DNA of 64,000 nucleotides, from positions 21,925 to 85,924 of the forward strand of contig CAIYVZ010000003.1 of the NCBI GenBank assembly GCA_903929755.1. The letters run 5' to 3'. Within the stretch, counting starts at the first letter, position 1. Every line of letters begins with the position of its first letter. Source of the stretch: an uncultured Acidobacteriia bacterium (lineage in GTDB: Bacteria; Acidobacteriota; Terriglobia; Bryobacterales; Bryobacteraceae). Position numbers and translations under genes: made by a program. The notes beneath the pieces were generated by a model. It made no database searches. It saw only the letters and a list, made by a program, of their open reading frames with translations, and was not told where the DNA came from. Of this stretch, positions 44,960-54,056 are shown piece by piece.

Positions 44960-47902
44960 CTAGCCCTCCCTCCCAGTCTCTAGTTCCGGGTTCGGGTTGC
45001 GAATGTCCGCCAGGTATGTCACGCGGGGACGCGTGTTCAGTTCACCCAGCAGCGAGTAATTCGTCTTTTCAGCTTTCCACTTCGAAACCTTGCTCTTCGG
45101 ATCGTTCAGATCACCGAAAGCGATGGCTTGTGAGGGGCAGGTCGCCTGGCAGGCAGTGACGATTTCGCCATCCTGAACCCGGCGGTCTTCCTTTTCAGCC
45201 ATGATCTTCGCGTAGTTGATGCGCTGAATACAGAAAGTGCATTTTTCCATCACACCGCGGCTGCGAACCGTAACATCCGGGTTGCGCTGCAGTTTGAGGC
45301 TTTCCGTTTCCCAGTCCGTGTACAACATGAAGTTGAAACGGCGAACTTTGTACGGACAGTTGTTGGAGCAGTACCGAGTGCCGACGCAACGGTTGTAAAC
45401 CATGTTGTTCAGGCCTTCGGAGTCGTGTGTGGTGGCGGCGACCGGGCAAACGATTTCGCATGGAGCGTTTTCGCAATGCTGGCAGCCGACCGGCTGGAAG
45501 TGCATGGTGGGTTCGTTCTCAGAACCGCTGTAGTAGCGGTCGATACGGATCCAATGCATTTCGCGGGTGTTAAGCACCTGCTCTTTACCGACAACGGCAA
45601 TATTATTTTCTGACTGGCAGGCGACAACGCAGGCATTGCAACCGGTGCAGGCGGTCAGATCGATGGCCATACCCCAGGCATAACCCTTGTATTCCCATTC
45701 CTGGGGATACATTGTCAGGCCCTTCGGTGCCGTTTCGCTTTCCTTCTGAATGAAGAAGGGATCTTTCTTGAACTCCTCCACGGTGCCGGCACGGACCGGG
45801 TCACGGCCTTCCATGGCAAAGTGGTGCTGGACGGCGGCGAGGCGGAAGGTTTCACCCTTCTTTTTCACCTTGGCGCCAGCGGTAAACGTGGGATTGGCAG
45901 CGTTGCGGAGGCGGTAGGCATCGAAGCCAGCTCCGTTGCCGGCGCGCCCCGAGCGTTTCCGGCCGTAGCCGAGACTCAGAGCAATCGCACCATCCGGTTG
46001 ACCGGGGAGGATCCATACCGCACCCTCAACAGCGGAACCGTTGGCTGCGATTTCTACGACGTCTTCATTCTTAAGGTCGAGGTCGGCAGCCGTTTTCGGG
46101 CTAACGATTACAGCGTTATCCCAGGTAAGGCGGGTAATAGGACGGGGAAGTTCCTGCAGCCAACCGTTATTTGAATAACGGCCATCCAATATATAAGGAT
46201 CGGCGTGGAAGGAGACTTCTGTTCCGGATCCGGAAACCGCAGCACTGGCCGGAAGTAGCTTGGCCGTGGCGTTGACTGCTACCGGAGCGGAGTCCTTAAT
46301 GAAACCATCGTGGATTGCGTGCTTCCACCAGGCGTCAAACTCGGCTCCAGTATGCTTCGCCTTCCAGAATTCGCGAATCGTCTGGTAGCCGGATTTTTCA
46401 GGGGTTTCACCAAAAGCGTTAAAGAGATCGTGAACGGACTTCCCACCGTAGAGCGGGCTGATCAGCGGCTGAATGATGGACAGCGTGCCATCCGCAGCCG
46501 GAGCGTCGCTCCAATGTTCGTAGGCATGAGCTTCGGGAAGCAGCCACTGGCAAACTTCTGAGGTCTCATCGTCATACTGACCGAGGCGGACACGGAGTTT
46601 CGCGAGCTGAATCGCACCGCGCAGGTTGAGTTGCGGGGGCGCACTGTAAACAGGGTTACCGCCAAGCACCATCAACAGATCAACCTGACCTGCATTCAGT
46701 TCCTGAACCAGAGCCTGGAGTTCAGCCCACTGGTCGGTCGGCTTCTGTTCGAGCGACGGCGTGAACACTACAGTCTTGCCGTTGTTCTCCAGAACCTGAT
46801 TGATGTAATGAACAACCGCGTGAACTTCGGGAGACTGATCATCGCCGGCAATTACTATCGACTTACCCTTGGCCGCCAGGAGGTCCTTAATTACCGCCTT
46901 CTGGAATTTCGAGCCAGCCGGAGCACCGCCAGCAACCGCAGTTGCGATGGCACGGACGAAACCAATGACTTCCGAGGGCTTCACTGCTAACCGATGGTCG
47001 GCGCGACAACCGCTGGAGGTTGGAGTAGTTTCAACAGCGTAGAAACGACTGGACTCAACGCCTTCGCGAACACCGCGACGGGTGGCGAAATCGCGAGCGT
47101 TCCTCACGCCACCGGGACCATTACCCAAGAAGTTGGCGTCAATTGAAAGGACGACTTCCGCCTGGTCAAACTTAAAAATGGGATTCAGGTATTGGCCGAA
47201 GGCAAGCTGCGCGCCCATACGTCGACCGTGACCGGTCGGTTCCCACTGATACCACTTCGCGCCCGGATACTGCTTGAGCAGATCCTGGATCTGAGCGCCC
47301 AGCGTTGGCGAGGTGACGGTTTCGGTTAGAATCCGGATACCCGCGCCCTGTTTCGCCTTCTGCTTCTCAACAGCCCGCAGGAATTCAATCAAGAAGGAGG
47401 CGAAGGTACGGGACTCACCAATGTAGGTGATGGCCTGCAGGCGGTCCGGATCATAGAGTCCCAGGATTGAAGCCTGCGTGGGGACGTCGGCAGAGCCGAG
47501 GCTGGCCGGGTGTTCCGGATTGCCTTCTACTTTGGTGGGGCGGTATTCGTGCGTTTCCACCAAAACCGGATTGGCAATGCCCGAGATCGGGAACGCCGTC
47601 GCATAGAACAGGGGTTTGCCGGGCAGGAGCTTTTCAGGTTCCTGGACGTACGGCATTATGTACTCCGGCGGTTGCTTGGTACAGGCTGACAGGCCGGCGA
47701 GCGCGAGGGAAGCGCCCATGACCTTCAGGAAGTTACGGCGGCCTTCATCGTCAAGCCATTCACCAGCCTGCCGGGGAAATTCACGATGCAGGTAGTCCTG
47801 GAAGCCGTCGGTTGCAGCTAATTCGTCGAGACTGCGCCAGTACTTGAGTCCCTTTGCGCCGTCCAGTTGATTCACCGGATTTAGATTAGTTTGTTCACTC
47901 AT
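44960..47902 (-). CDS. actB: Alternative complex III subunit B (molybdopterin-like and iron-sulfur fusion)
   Basis: 980 residues. The N-terminus has a Tat-like signal variant (DDEGRRNFLKVMGASLALAG) with a following lipobox-type Cys. The middle (about 100-720) is a molybdopterin-oxidoreductase fold that in ACIII holds no cofactor. The C-terminal quarter has ferredoxin-type Cys groups: CTGCNACVVACQ, CQHCENAPCEIVCP, CVGTRYCSNNCPYK and CTFCIQ...CQATCPSQA, as expected for three 4Fe-4S and one 3Fe-4S cluster. It forms the periplasmic electron wire of the complex. Confidence 0.96.
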   Translation of the reverse strand: MSEQTNLNPVNQLDGAKGLKYWRSLDELAATDGFQDYLHREFPRQAGEWLDDEGRRNFLKVMGASLALAGLSACTKQPPEYIMPYVQEPEKLLPGKPLFYATAFPISGIANPVLVETHEYRPTKVEGNPEHPASLGSADVPTQASILGLYDPDRLQAITYIGESRTFASFLIEFLRAVEKQKAKQGAGIRILTETVTSPTLGAQIQDLLKQYPGAKWYQWEPTGHGRRMGAQLAFGQYLNPIFKFDQAEVVLSIDANFLGNGPGGVRNARDFATRRGVREGVESSRFYAVETTPTSSGCRADHRLAVKPSEVIGFVRAIATAVAGGAPAGSKFQKAVIKDLLAAKGKSIVIAGDDQSPEVHAVVHYINQVLENNGKTVVFTPSLEQKPTDQWAELQALVQELNAGQVDLLMVLGGNPVYSAPPQLNLRGAIQLAKLRVRLGQYDDETSEVCQWLLPEAHAYEHWSDAPAADGTLSIIQPLISPLYGGKSVHDLFNAFGETPEKSGYQTIREFWKAKHTGAEFDAWWKHAIHDGFIKDSAPVAVNATAKLLPASAAVSGSGTEVSFHADPYILDGRYSNNGWLQELPRPITRLTWDNAVIVSPKTAADLDLKNEDVVEIAANGSAVEGAVWILPGQPDGAIALSLGYGRKRSGRAGNGAGFDAYRLRNAANPTFTAGAKVKKKGETFRLAAVQHHFAMEGRDPVRAGTVEEFKKDPFFIQKESETAPKGLTMYPQEWEYKGYAWGMAIDLTACTGCNACVVACQSENNIAVVGKEQVLNTREMHWIRIDRYYSGSENEPTMHFQPVGCQHCENAPCEIVCPVAATTHDSEGLNNMVYNRCVGTRYCSNNCPYKVRRFNFMLYTDWETESLKLQRNPDVTVRSRGVMEKCTFCIQRINYAKIMAEKEDRRVQDGEIVTACQATCPSQAIAFGDLNDPKSKVSKWKAEKTNYSLLGELNTRPRVTYLADIRNPNPELETGREG

Positions 47903-47906
47903 CGCG

Positions 47907-48560
47907 CTATCTGTGGCAGGTCCAGCAGGTCTCCAACTTCTGAATGTTGTATTCCTTCACCAGCTTCGGCCCCAGAACTTCCTGCGGCTCGGCGGGTTCA
48001 TAGCCCATTTTCGTGACGAACTCACGCGGGCGGACAAATTTCTCGGGTTCCCGGTGGCACTCAACGCACCACCGCATCTGCATCGTCGGGCCCTGGTACA
48101 TGAGGGGCATCTTATCGACGCGGCCGTGGCACGTTTCACAACCAACACCCTTTTTCACGTGGATGCTGTGGTTGAAGTAGACGTAGTCGGGAAGATCGTG
48201 AACTTTGGTCCACTTAATGGACTGATTGGTACGGTAGCTCTCGCGGACCGGTTCCAGCGTGGAGCTGTTGATCCAGATCTGCGAGTGGCAGTTCATGCAG
48301 GTCTTGGTGGGAGGCACCATGGCATGTTGCGAATTCTCAACGCCCGTGTGGCAGTAGCGGCATTCAATGCCCATAGAGCCGACGTGGTGGGTATGGCTGA
48401 ACGGGACAGGCTGTTCGCGGGCATCGCCTTGCCTCGTGGAATAACGAGAATCGGCGATGAGCTCGAAGAAGACCCCGGCCAAGACGCCCAATGTGACGAC
48501 GGCTAGGACGATGCTCGTGCGGGCAAACGAGTTCGCGCTGGATTTGAAAATCTGTGGCAT
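47907..48560 (-). CDS. actA: Alternative complex III subunit A, pentahaem cytochrome c
   Basis: 217 residues from the ATG at 48558-48560; the MPQIFKSSAN start is the family N-terminus, so the upstream open extension of 11 codons was dropped. One membrane helix (about 15-37). Five haem motifs: CRYCH, CMNCH, CETCH, CVECH and CWTCH at the extreme C-terminus. First gene of the twelve-gene act-cox operon. No clean Shine-Dalgarno is visible. Upstream 287 bp to aroA contain both promoters. Confidence 0.95.
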   Translation of the reverse strand: MPQIFKSSANSFARTSIVLAVVTLGVLAGVFFELIADSRYSTRQGDAREQPVPFSHTHHVGSMGIECRYCHTGVENSQHAMVPPTKTCMNCHSQIWINSSTLEPVRESYRTNQSIKWTKVHDLPDYVYFNHSIHVKKGVGCETCHGRVDKMPLMYQGPTMQMRWCVECHREPEKFVRPREFVTKMGYEPAEPQEVLGPKLVKEYNIQKLETCWTCHR

Positions 48561-48846
48561 GCGATCTATGATCGGGCACCAGCCGTTGGACACGGCTGGC
48601 AGGTCAAAACGTTAAAATTAAATAAGTAATCCGAAGCAGAGCCCGTTTCGGGGAGTGGTTTCGGGAGATACGGGGACAAACCATTATTATGTACCATCAC
48701 ATGACATGGAGGCCAGATCGGGCGGAAAATACTCGTTCCGTCGGTAGGTGTGAAGATGTCAATTGCTGCCTGGTACATGGGAAAGGTTCAGTATACTGCG
48801 ACACCTCATGCGACGGCGAAGAGGTTTGTTGAGACAATGACAATTC

Positions 48847-50145
48847 ATGCAACAAACCGTCAATCCAGCAGTCCGCCTGTCCGGTTCCATTGCGCTTCCG
48901 GGCGATAAATCCATCTCTCATCGTTATGCGATGATCGCTTCGCTCGCCGAGGGAAAGTCCACAATCAGCAATTATTCGACGGGCGCGGACTGCCACTCCA
49001 CTCTGGGGTGCGTGCAGGCTCTTGGCATCCAGGTGGAGGAAGAGGGCACCACCGTGACGATCCACGGACAGGGCCTGCATGGCTGGAAAGAACCAGCCGG
49101 GCCCCTCGATGCGGGCAATTCCGGGTCTACCATTCGGATGATGGCTGGCCTTTTGGCGGCGCAGCCGTTCACCACGAAGATATTTGGCGATGAGTCGCTT
49201 TCGCGCCGGCCCATGGGACGCGTTATTAAGCCTTTGACGCAGATGGGGGCTCGTTTCGAGGCAACCTCGCTGCCTGACAAAGAAGGCCAGTTCCCGCCCC
49301 TCACCATTCATGGCGCGCCGCTGCATCCCATTGACTACACGCTGCCCGTAGCCAGCGCTCAGGTGAAAACCTGCGTTCTCTTTGGTGGCATCTTTGCCGA
49401 GGGCGAGACGATTGTCCGTGAGCCGATGCAGTCGCGCGACCACTCGGAACTCGCTTTGCGCGAGTTCGGCGCGGAGTTGACCGGGCGGAAGGGCGTAATC
49501 ACGCTGCAGGGCAAGCCCACGCTGACGGGTCGTGAATTGATGGTGCCGAGCGATTTGTCGTCGGCCGCATTCTTCCTGGTGGCTGGCCTGCTGGTCCCTG
49601 GTTCTCATCTGGTGCTTCGCAATGTTGGGCTGAATCCCACCCGTTCGGCGCTTCTTGACTTCCTCGTGTCTATCGGCGCTCCGATCAAAATCCTTAAGAT
49701 CGAATCGACAAATGGTGAAATGATTGGCGATATCGAGGTTCGCCACGCCCCGGTGAAGGGCGGTGTCATCGAAGGTGCGATGGCGGCGGCTCTGATTGAC
49801 GAAATTCCTGTTTTGGCGGTGCTTGGAGCCGCTTCCGAACAGGGTCTGGTGGTTCGCGATGCCAGCGAATTGCGCATCAAAGAGACCGACCGGATCGCGA
49901 CCGTGGCCGACAACTTTGCACGGATGGGCATTCAGATCGAAGTGACTCCGGACGGTATGAAGATTCCGGGACGGCAGACTTTCAAAGCGGCTGCGTTCGA
50001 TTCCTTTGGCGACCACCGCATCGCGATGGCTTTCGCGGTGGCGGCATTGCGGGGAGACGGACCGTCTACCATCGACAACGCTGACGCGGCCTCGGTCTCA
50101 TTCCCCGAGTTCTGGACCATCCTGAGTCAGGCGGCTGCGCAATGA
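48847..50145 (+). CDS. aroA: 3-phosphoshikimate 1-carboxyvinyltransferase (EPSP synthase)
   Basis: 432 residues. It opens with SIALPGDKSISHRYAMIASLAEG, the phosphoenolpyruvate-binding block, and has GNSGSTIRMM, SLSRRPMGRVI and RIKETDRIATVADNFARMG. This is the sixth step of the shikimate pathway, in the cytoplasm. The GDKS-IS and GNSGSTIR variants look like the class II-type enzyme (inference from motif memory). It is divergent from actA and its stop overlaps the next start (ATGA). Confidence 0.96.
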   Translation: MQQTVNPAVRLSGSIALPGDKSISHRYAMIASLAEGKSTISNYSTGADCHSTLGCVQALGIQVEEEGTTVTIHGQGLHGWKEPAGPLDAGNSGSTIRMMAGLLAAQPFTTKIFGDESLSRRPMGRVIKPLTQMGARFEATSLPDKEGQFPPLTIHGAPLHPIDYTLPVASAQVKTCVLFGGIFAEGETIVREPMQSRDHSELALREFGAELTGRKGVITLQGKPTLTGRELMVPSDLSSAAFFLVAGLLVPGSHLVLRNVGLNPTRSALLDFLVSIGAPIKILKIESTNGEMIGDIEVRHAPVKGGVIEGAMAAALIDEIPVLAVLGAASEQGLVVRDASELRIKETDRIATVADNFARMGIQIEVTPDGMKIPGRQTFKAAAFDSFGDHRIAMAFAVAALRGDGPSTIDNADAASVSFPEFWTILSQAAAQ

Positions 50146-51110
50146 AGCGGGTACTCCTGACAGTCGCACTTTGCGCCGGGATGCTGTACGGACAACAACC
50201 GAAGCGGCCTCGCCTGGTGGGTGTTTCCCGGATTGTGGTCCGTTCCCACGATCTGAACGAGAGCCGGAAATTTTACGGAGATTTACTCGGATTCCAGGAA
50301 GCTATCACCGTGAAGAAGGATCTGAAGGCTGTTTTGGGCGGCGGATTACCCTCCGAGCAGGTCTCCAGCGTGTATTTCAAGGTCAACAATCGGCAGTACA
50401 TCGTGGTGGTGCCGGAAACCTCGGCAACCGAATCGCGGTTTGCCCGGTATGCCATTGAGACGGACGATGTGGAGGCCATGCGCAGCTATCTGAAGGTGGC
50501 GGGCAAGGTAGAGAGGACTCCAACCGGCGATCTGGCCTTCATGACGGCGGATCCGGACGGAACACCCATCGAGGTAATGCAGTACACCCCGGACAGCCTG
50601 AGCGTAAAGAGCGTCGGCAAATACCTTTCCGAGACTGCCACTTCACACCGGATCATCCACGCCGGATTCTCGATCTCGAAACCGGAATCGGTTCAGTTTT
50701 ACCATGGGACGCTGGCGACAAGGGAATTCTGGAGGTCGGACTCGACCATGGCCGCTTTCGGACTTCCCAGCCCGAAGGTAACGGGGACGGTGTTGTCTGG
50801 GACCTCGAACATGAAACTGCCGGAGAGCGACGACTACGTGGAGTGGTCGGTCTCCCGAATAGGGTCACCGTCAAAAACAGCAGGCCATATTGCGCTGCTG
50901 ACGCCGGTCAATATGGAAAAAACGCTGGCGGACGTAAAGTCGCGACCAGCGTTTCAGACCTACAAGCAAAAGCACGAGGCTCACGTGGGCGTGAACCATA
51001 AGTGGCAGGGTAATTTCTTCGACCCGGATGGTACGCGGACGGAATTTATGGAGCACGATACGGTGGACGGGCTGCCTTCACCGATGTCGAAAGCTCCCTA
51101 TTTCCCGTAG
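50142..51110 (+). CDS. Exported VOC (glyoxalase-fold) protein
   Basis: 322 residues with a signal peptide (MKRVLLTVALCAGMLYGQQ). Two VOC repeats: the first at about 25-150 (VSRIVVRSHDLNESRKFYGDLLGF ... FMTADPDGTPIEVMQYTP) and a second at about 165-310 (HAGFSISKPESVQFYHGTLATREFW ... FFDPDGTRTEFMEHDTVDG). The metal ligands of glyoxalases would be in these E/H positions. It is translationally coupled to aroA (4-bp overlap) although one is a cytoplasmic enzyme and the other is exported. Its 3' end overlaps the convergent esterase by 13 bp. Confidence 0.85.
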   Translation: MKRVLLTVALCAGMLYGQQPKRPRLVGVSRIVVRSHDLNESRKFYGDLLGFQEAITVKKDLKAVLGGGLPSEQVSSVYFKVNNRQYIVVVPETSATESRFARYAIETDDVEAMRSYLKVAGKVERTPTGDLAFMTADPDGTPIEVMQYTPDSLSVKSVGKYLSETATSHRIIHAGFSISKPESVQFYHGTLATREFWRSDSTMAAFGLPSPKVTGTVLSGTSNMKLPESDDYVEWSVSRIGSPSKTAGHIALLTPVNMEKTLADVKSRPAFQTYKQKHEAHVGVNHKWQGNFFDPDGTRTEFMEHDTVDGLPSPMSKAPYFP

Positions 51111-51922
51111 CCCAGATCGGTTAGCCAGATTTGCATCAATTCGGGCCATTTGGCAGCGCCCAACTTCTGGAAGTTGGGCGCTCGGCCTGTTGCCCCCACT
51201 CCATGACCTCCGCGGCGAAAGACGTGGAATTCGGCGGAGATTTTCGCCTTCCTAAGCGCCAGATAATACTCTGCGGCTCCGGTGGCCAGGTTGTCATCGT
51301 CGTTGATGAACATGAAGGTGGGTGGGGCTTCTTTGGAGACGGGCGTCTGGGCGTTTACAAAGCCGGGGTAGCCGAGGACCACGAAATCGGGGCGAGTTTG
51401 GGCGTCGAAGCTGTTCTCGGCGAGAGCCGCCAGGTGGCCTCCTGCGGAGAAACCCATGACTCCCACGCGGGCAGGGTTCACATTCCATTCTTTGGCGCGG
51501 CTGCGGACCACCCGGATGGCCTGCTGGACATCGGCGAGGGACTCGACCTCTGCTTTGTACGTGGAGCCCTCCGCCTTCGCCAGGCGGCTGCGTAATACGA
51601 AGGCGGCTATGCCCATCTCGTTGAGCTTCTTCGCCACCAACTCACCTTCCAGATCAATCACCAGATAGCGGTGGCCGCCTCCCGGGGCGACGATGAAGGC
51701 CACGCCGGTCGCCTTGTCCTTTGGCGGCAGGTAGACCGTGATGGAGGGCTTGTGAATGTCAGTGAGCCGGTGGAACTGGTCCGGGGTAGCACCGTCGATC
51801 CAGCGTTCCGGGGCGGTCTTGCCTTCCGAGCCGGGGGCGACTCCAGGCCAGATGGGGATGATGGGCGCCGTGGTGTGGAAAGCGGCGGCGAAGAGGGCGA
51901 GGTGAGCGAGGATCATGGGCAC
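51098..51922 (-). CDS. Secreted alpha/beta-hydrolase (acetyl-xylan-esterase-like)
   Basis: 274 residues; signal-like N-terminus. PIWPGVAPGSEG is typical of the carbohydrate-esterase-like family; oxyanion loop GGGHRYL at 81-87, nucleophile Ser159 in GVMGFSAGG, Asp in the FINDDDNLA block and His in RRGGHGVGATG. Paralogue of the protein at 9837-11024 without its low-complexity tail. Convergent with the VOC gene, overlapping by 13 bp. Probably a periplasmic or secreted esterase. Confidence 0.88.
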   Translation of the reverse strand: MPMILAHLALFAAAFHTTAPIIPIWPGVAPGSEGKTAPERWIDGATPDQFHRLTDIHKPSITVYLPPKDKATGVAFIVAPGGGHRYLVIDLEGELVAKKLNEMGIAAFVLRSRLAKAEGSTYKAEVESLADVQQAIRVVRSRAKEWNVNPARVGVMGFSAGGHLAALAENSFDAQTRPDFVVLGYPGFVNAQTPVSKEAPPTFMFINDDDNLATGAAEYYLALRKAKISAEFHVFRRGGHGVGATGRAPNFQKLGAAKWPELMQIWLTDLGYGK

Positions 51923-51981
51923 CTTAGATTTTATATATTCCGATGTCCCCCGAGGGGACGCGGGAACATCTGCTGAAACAG

Positions 51982-52020
51982 CGGCTCAGGCGAGCGGCGG
52001 ACTGGCGCTCGCCTGAGCCG
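51982..52020 (-). terminator. Perfect 15-bp hairpin after the aldolase gene
   Basis: CGGCTCAGGCGAGCG (51982-51996) and its reverse complement at 52006-52020, loop of 9 nt, starting 9 bp past the aldolase stop on the minus strand. Only a short T-run (CTGTTTC) follows, so it may be a weak terminator or mRNA 3'-protecting stem. Confidence 0.6.
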
Positions 52021-52028
52021 GGATGCTG

Positions 52029-53078
52029 CTACTTCTTCGGCGTCGCGAAGGGGCCGACTTCGACCTTACCCTGGGTGTTGCCAAGGGGGCCGAGTTCGGC
52101 GGCTACGCCTTTGGCGATGGCGGCGGTTTCGCTGCCGGCCTGGAAGCAGGAGAAGTCGGGGCGGTCGCGCCATGCGAGGGGGCCACAAAGCCGTTTGCCT
52201 GCCTTCATGGTGGCGTCGTGGACGACGTTGATGAGGCGCTCATAGTCGGGATCACCCTGCTTGTAGCCGGAGAAGTTGGCGAGGTCGCCGGAGGCGGCGA
52301 AGACGGCGGTGATGCCGGGGACGCTGGCGATCTCGGCGGCGTTCTTGATGCCGTCGATGGTCTCGATCATCACGATGAGGACGATGTTGTCATTCGCGGT
52401 CTGGCGGTAGCCACCAGGAACGGTGCCCCACATGTTGGGATCAAAGGCCTGTCCCCCACCCATGCTGCGCTTGCCGAGCGGCGGGAAGAAAGTCCAGTCG
52501 CGGGCGGCGATGGCTTCTTCCATAGTGTCGACGGTGGGAACGATGATGACGAGCGCACCGGCGTCAGTCGCGTGCTGGATCTCGCGCTCATCGGCATAGG
52601 CGACGCGGGCTCCGGGAACGGCCTTCGCGTTGGGGCAGGTGCGCCACATGCGGGCAACGGCTTCCCAATCCTTGGTGTTGTGCTGCATTTCGGTCCAGAT
52701 GAAATCGTAGCCGGCGTTGGCCATGGCGCAATAAGTGGAAGGATCTGTGGCGGCGAACACGGTACCGCCAGTGACCTTGCCACCTTCGATCAGCTTTTTC
52801 TTAACCGGGTTCCAGAGCTTGGCGCCGGCGGGCGACTGGTTCTGGGGGCCGAACTTCCAGGTACCGGGCGTGATGGCACCCTGATTGGTGGCGCCTGCGG
52901 GGGCGATGGTGGCAGCCTTGCTGTCAGTTCCGGCGGGCGCGGCGAGCGGGAAGCGCAGAGTTCCGGCGGCGGCGTTGTTGGCGTACGGATCAGCGGTGGC
53001 AGGAGGAGGGGTTTGTGCGGACAAGGAGGCGGCCAGGCCCACGAGCGCGGTGGCGAATAAGATTCGGTTCATACGCAT
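52029..53078 (-). CDS. HpcH/HpaI aldolase family protein with signal peptide
   Basis: 349 residues. The fold is recognised by YDFIWTEMQHN, DAGALVIIVPTVDTMEEA, IVMIETIDGIKNAAEIASVPGITAVFAASGDLANFSGY and the late RLCGPLAW. Metal ligands would be the Glu of IET and the Asp of SGDLAN. Unusually, an N-terminal signal peptide (MNRILFATALVGLAASLSAQ) and a long Ala/Gly/Pro linker of about 60 residues precede the enzyme domain, so it appears to be exported, whereas most relatives are cytoplasmic. Substrate unknown. Confidence 0.82.
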   Translation of the reverse strand: MRMNRILFATALVGLAASLSAQTPPPATADPYANNAAAGTLRFPLAAPAGTDSKAATIAPAGATNQGAITPGTWKFGPQNQSPAGAKLWNPVKKKLIEGGKVTGGTVFAATDPSTYCAMANAGYDFIWTEMQHNTKDWEAVARMWRTCPNAKAVPGARVAYADEREIQHATDAGALVIIVPTVDTMEEAIAARDWTFFPPLGKRSMGGGQAFDPNMWGTVPGGYRQTANDNIVLIVMIETIDGIKNAAEIASVPGITAVFAASGDLANFSGYKQGDPDYERLINVVHDATMKAGKRLCGPLAWRDRPDFSCFQAGSETAAIAKGVAAELGPLGNTQGKVEVGPFATPKK

Positions 53079-53090
53079 CGTATCTTATCG

Positions 53091-54056
53091 CTATCTGAGC
53101 TGTTTGGCTATGGCTTCCGCGATTTGGGCACCGTGAAATCTGCCATTTTCAATAAAGATTTCGTTGGTATGCATGCCGGCGACGATGACTCCGGCGAGGA
53201 AAACGCCGGGGCGTTCGCTTTCGAGGGTTTCGGGATTGGTGCGGGGCTTTTGGGTGTCGGGCTGGAAAGTGATGCCGTGGGCGTTGAGGAAGGTCAGGTC
53301 GGGACGATAACCCGTCATGGCGAAAACGAACTGGTTGGGGATTTCGACCTCGCCTTGCGGGGTATTCAGAATCACGGAATCGAGCTTGATCTGGGCGACT
53401 GTGGTGTTGAAAAAAGCCTGAACTTCTTTGGCCTTGATGCGGTTTTCGATGTCGGGCTTGATCCAGTATTTGACGTGGCGGTGAATTTCAGGGCCCCGGT
53501 GGACCATGGTGACGCGGGCTCCTGTCCGGTAGAGTTCCAGAGCGGCGATGGCGGCAGAGTTCTTGGCTCCGACGACGAGAACATCGTGGTCGAAATACGG
53601 GTGGGGTTCGGTGTAGTAGTGCGCGACTTTGGGGAGGTCTTCGCCTGGACAGTTGAGGAGATTGGGAACGTCGTAGTAGCCGCTGGCGATGACCATCTTC
53701 TTCGCCTGGTAGGTGGCTTTGGGCGTGTGGACGGTGAAGTCGCCGTCATGCCCCGAGAAGGAATCGACGCCTTCGTCCTGGTGGATGTTGAGCTTGTAGT
53801 GGGCAGCGACGCGGCGGTAGTACTTGAGGGCTTCGCCGCGGGTGGGCTTGTCGTTGAGGGACGTCATGGGGATGTCACCGATCTCCAGAAGCTCCGGAGT
53901 GGTGAAGAACGTCATGTGCGTCGGGTAGTTGTAGATGGAATTGACGACGCAGCCCTTGTCGAGCAAGAGCACAGTGACGCCACGCTTCTGGAGTTCGAGC
54001 CCACAGGCGAGGCCTGTGGGACCGGCACCGATGACGATGGCGTCAACGGTGGTCAT
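53091..54056 (-). CDS. ypdA: YpdA-family bacillithiol disulfide reductase (predicted)
   Basis: 321 residues. N-terminal FAD motif DAIVIGAGPTGLACGLELQ, middle NAD(P) motif VLVVGAKNSAAIAALELYRTGARVTMVHRG, and VFAMTGYRPDLTFL near the C-terminus; family-specific YNYPTHMTFFTTPELLEIGDIP. No CxxC redox motif, as in YpdA/Bdr. It would recycle bacillithiol disulfide with NADPH. Its start overlaps the alaS stop by 4 bp, giving a two-gene operon. Presence suggests the organism makes bacillithiol (inference). Confidence 0.9.
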   Translation of the reverse strand: MTTVDAIVIGAGPTGLACGLELQKRGVTVLLLDKGCVVNSIYNYPTHMTFFTTPELLEIGDIPMTSLNDKPTRGEALKYYRRVAAHYKLNIHQDEGVDSFSGHDGDFTVHTPKATYQAKKMVIASGYYDVPNLLNCPGEDLPKVAHYYTEPHPYFDHDVLVVGAKNSAAIAALELYRTGARVTMVHRGPEIHRHVKYWIKPDIENRIKAKEVQAFFNTTVAQIKLDSVILNTPQGEVEIPNQFVFAMTGYRPDLTFLNAHGITFQPDTQKPRTNPETLESERPGVFLAGVIVAGMHTNEIFIENGRFHGAQIAEAIAKQLR

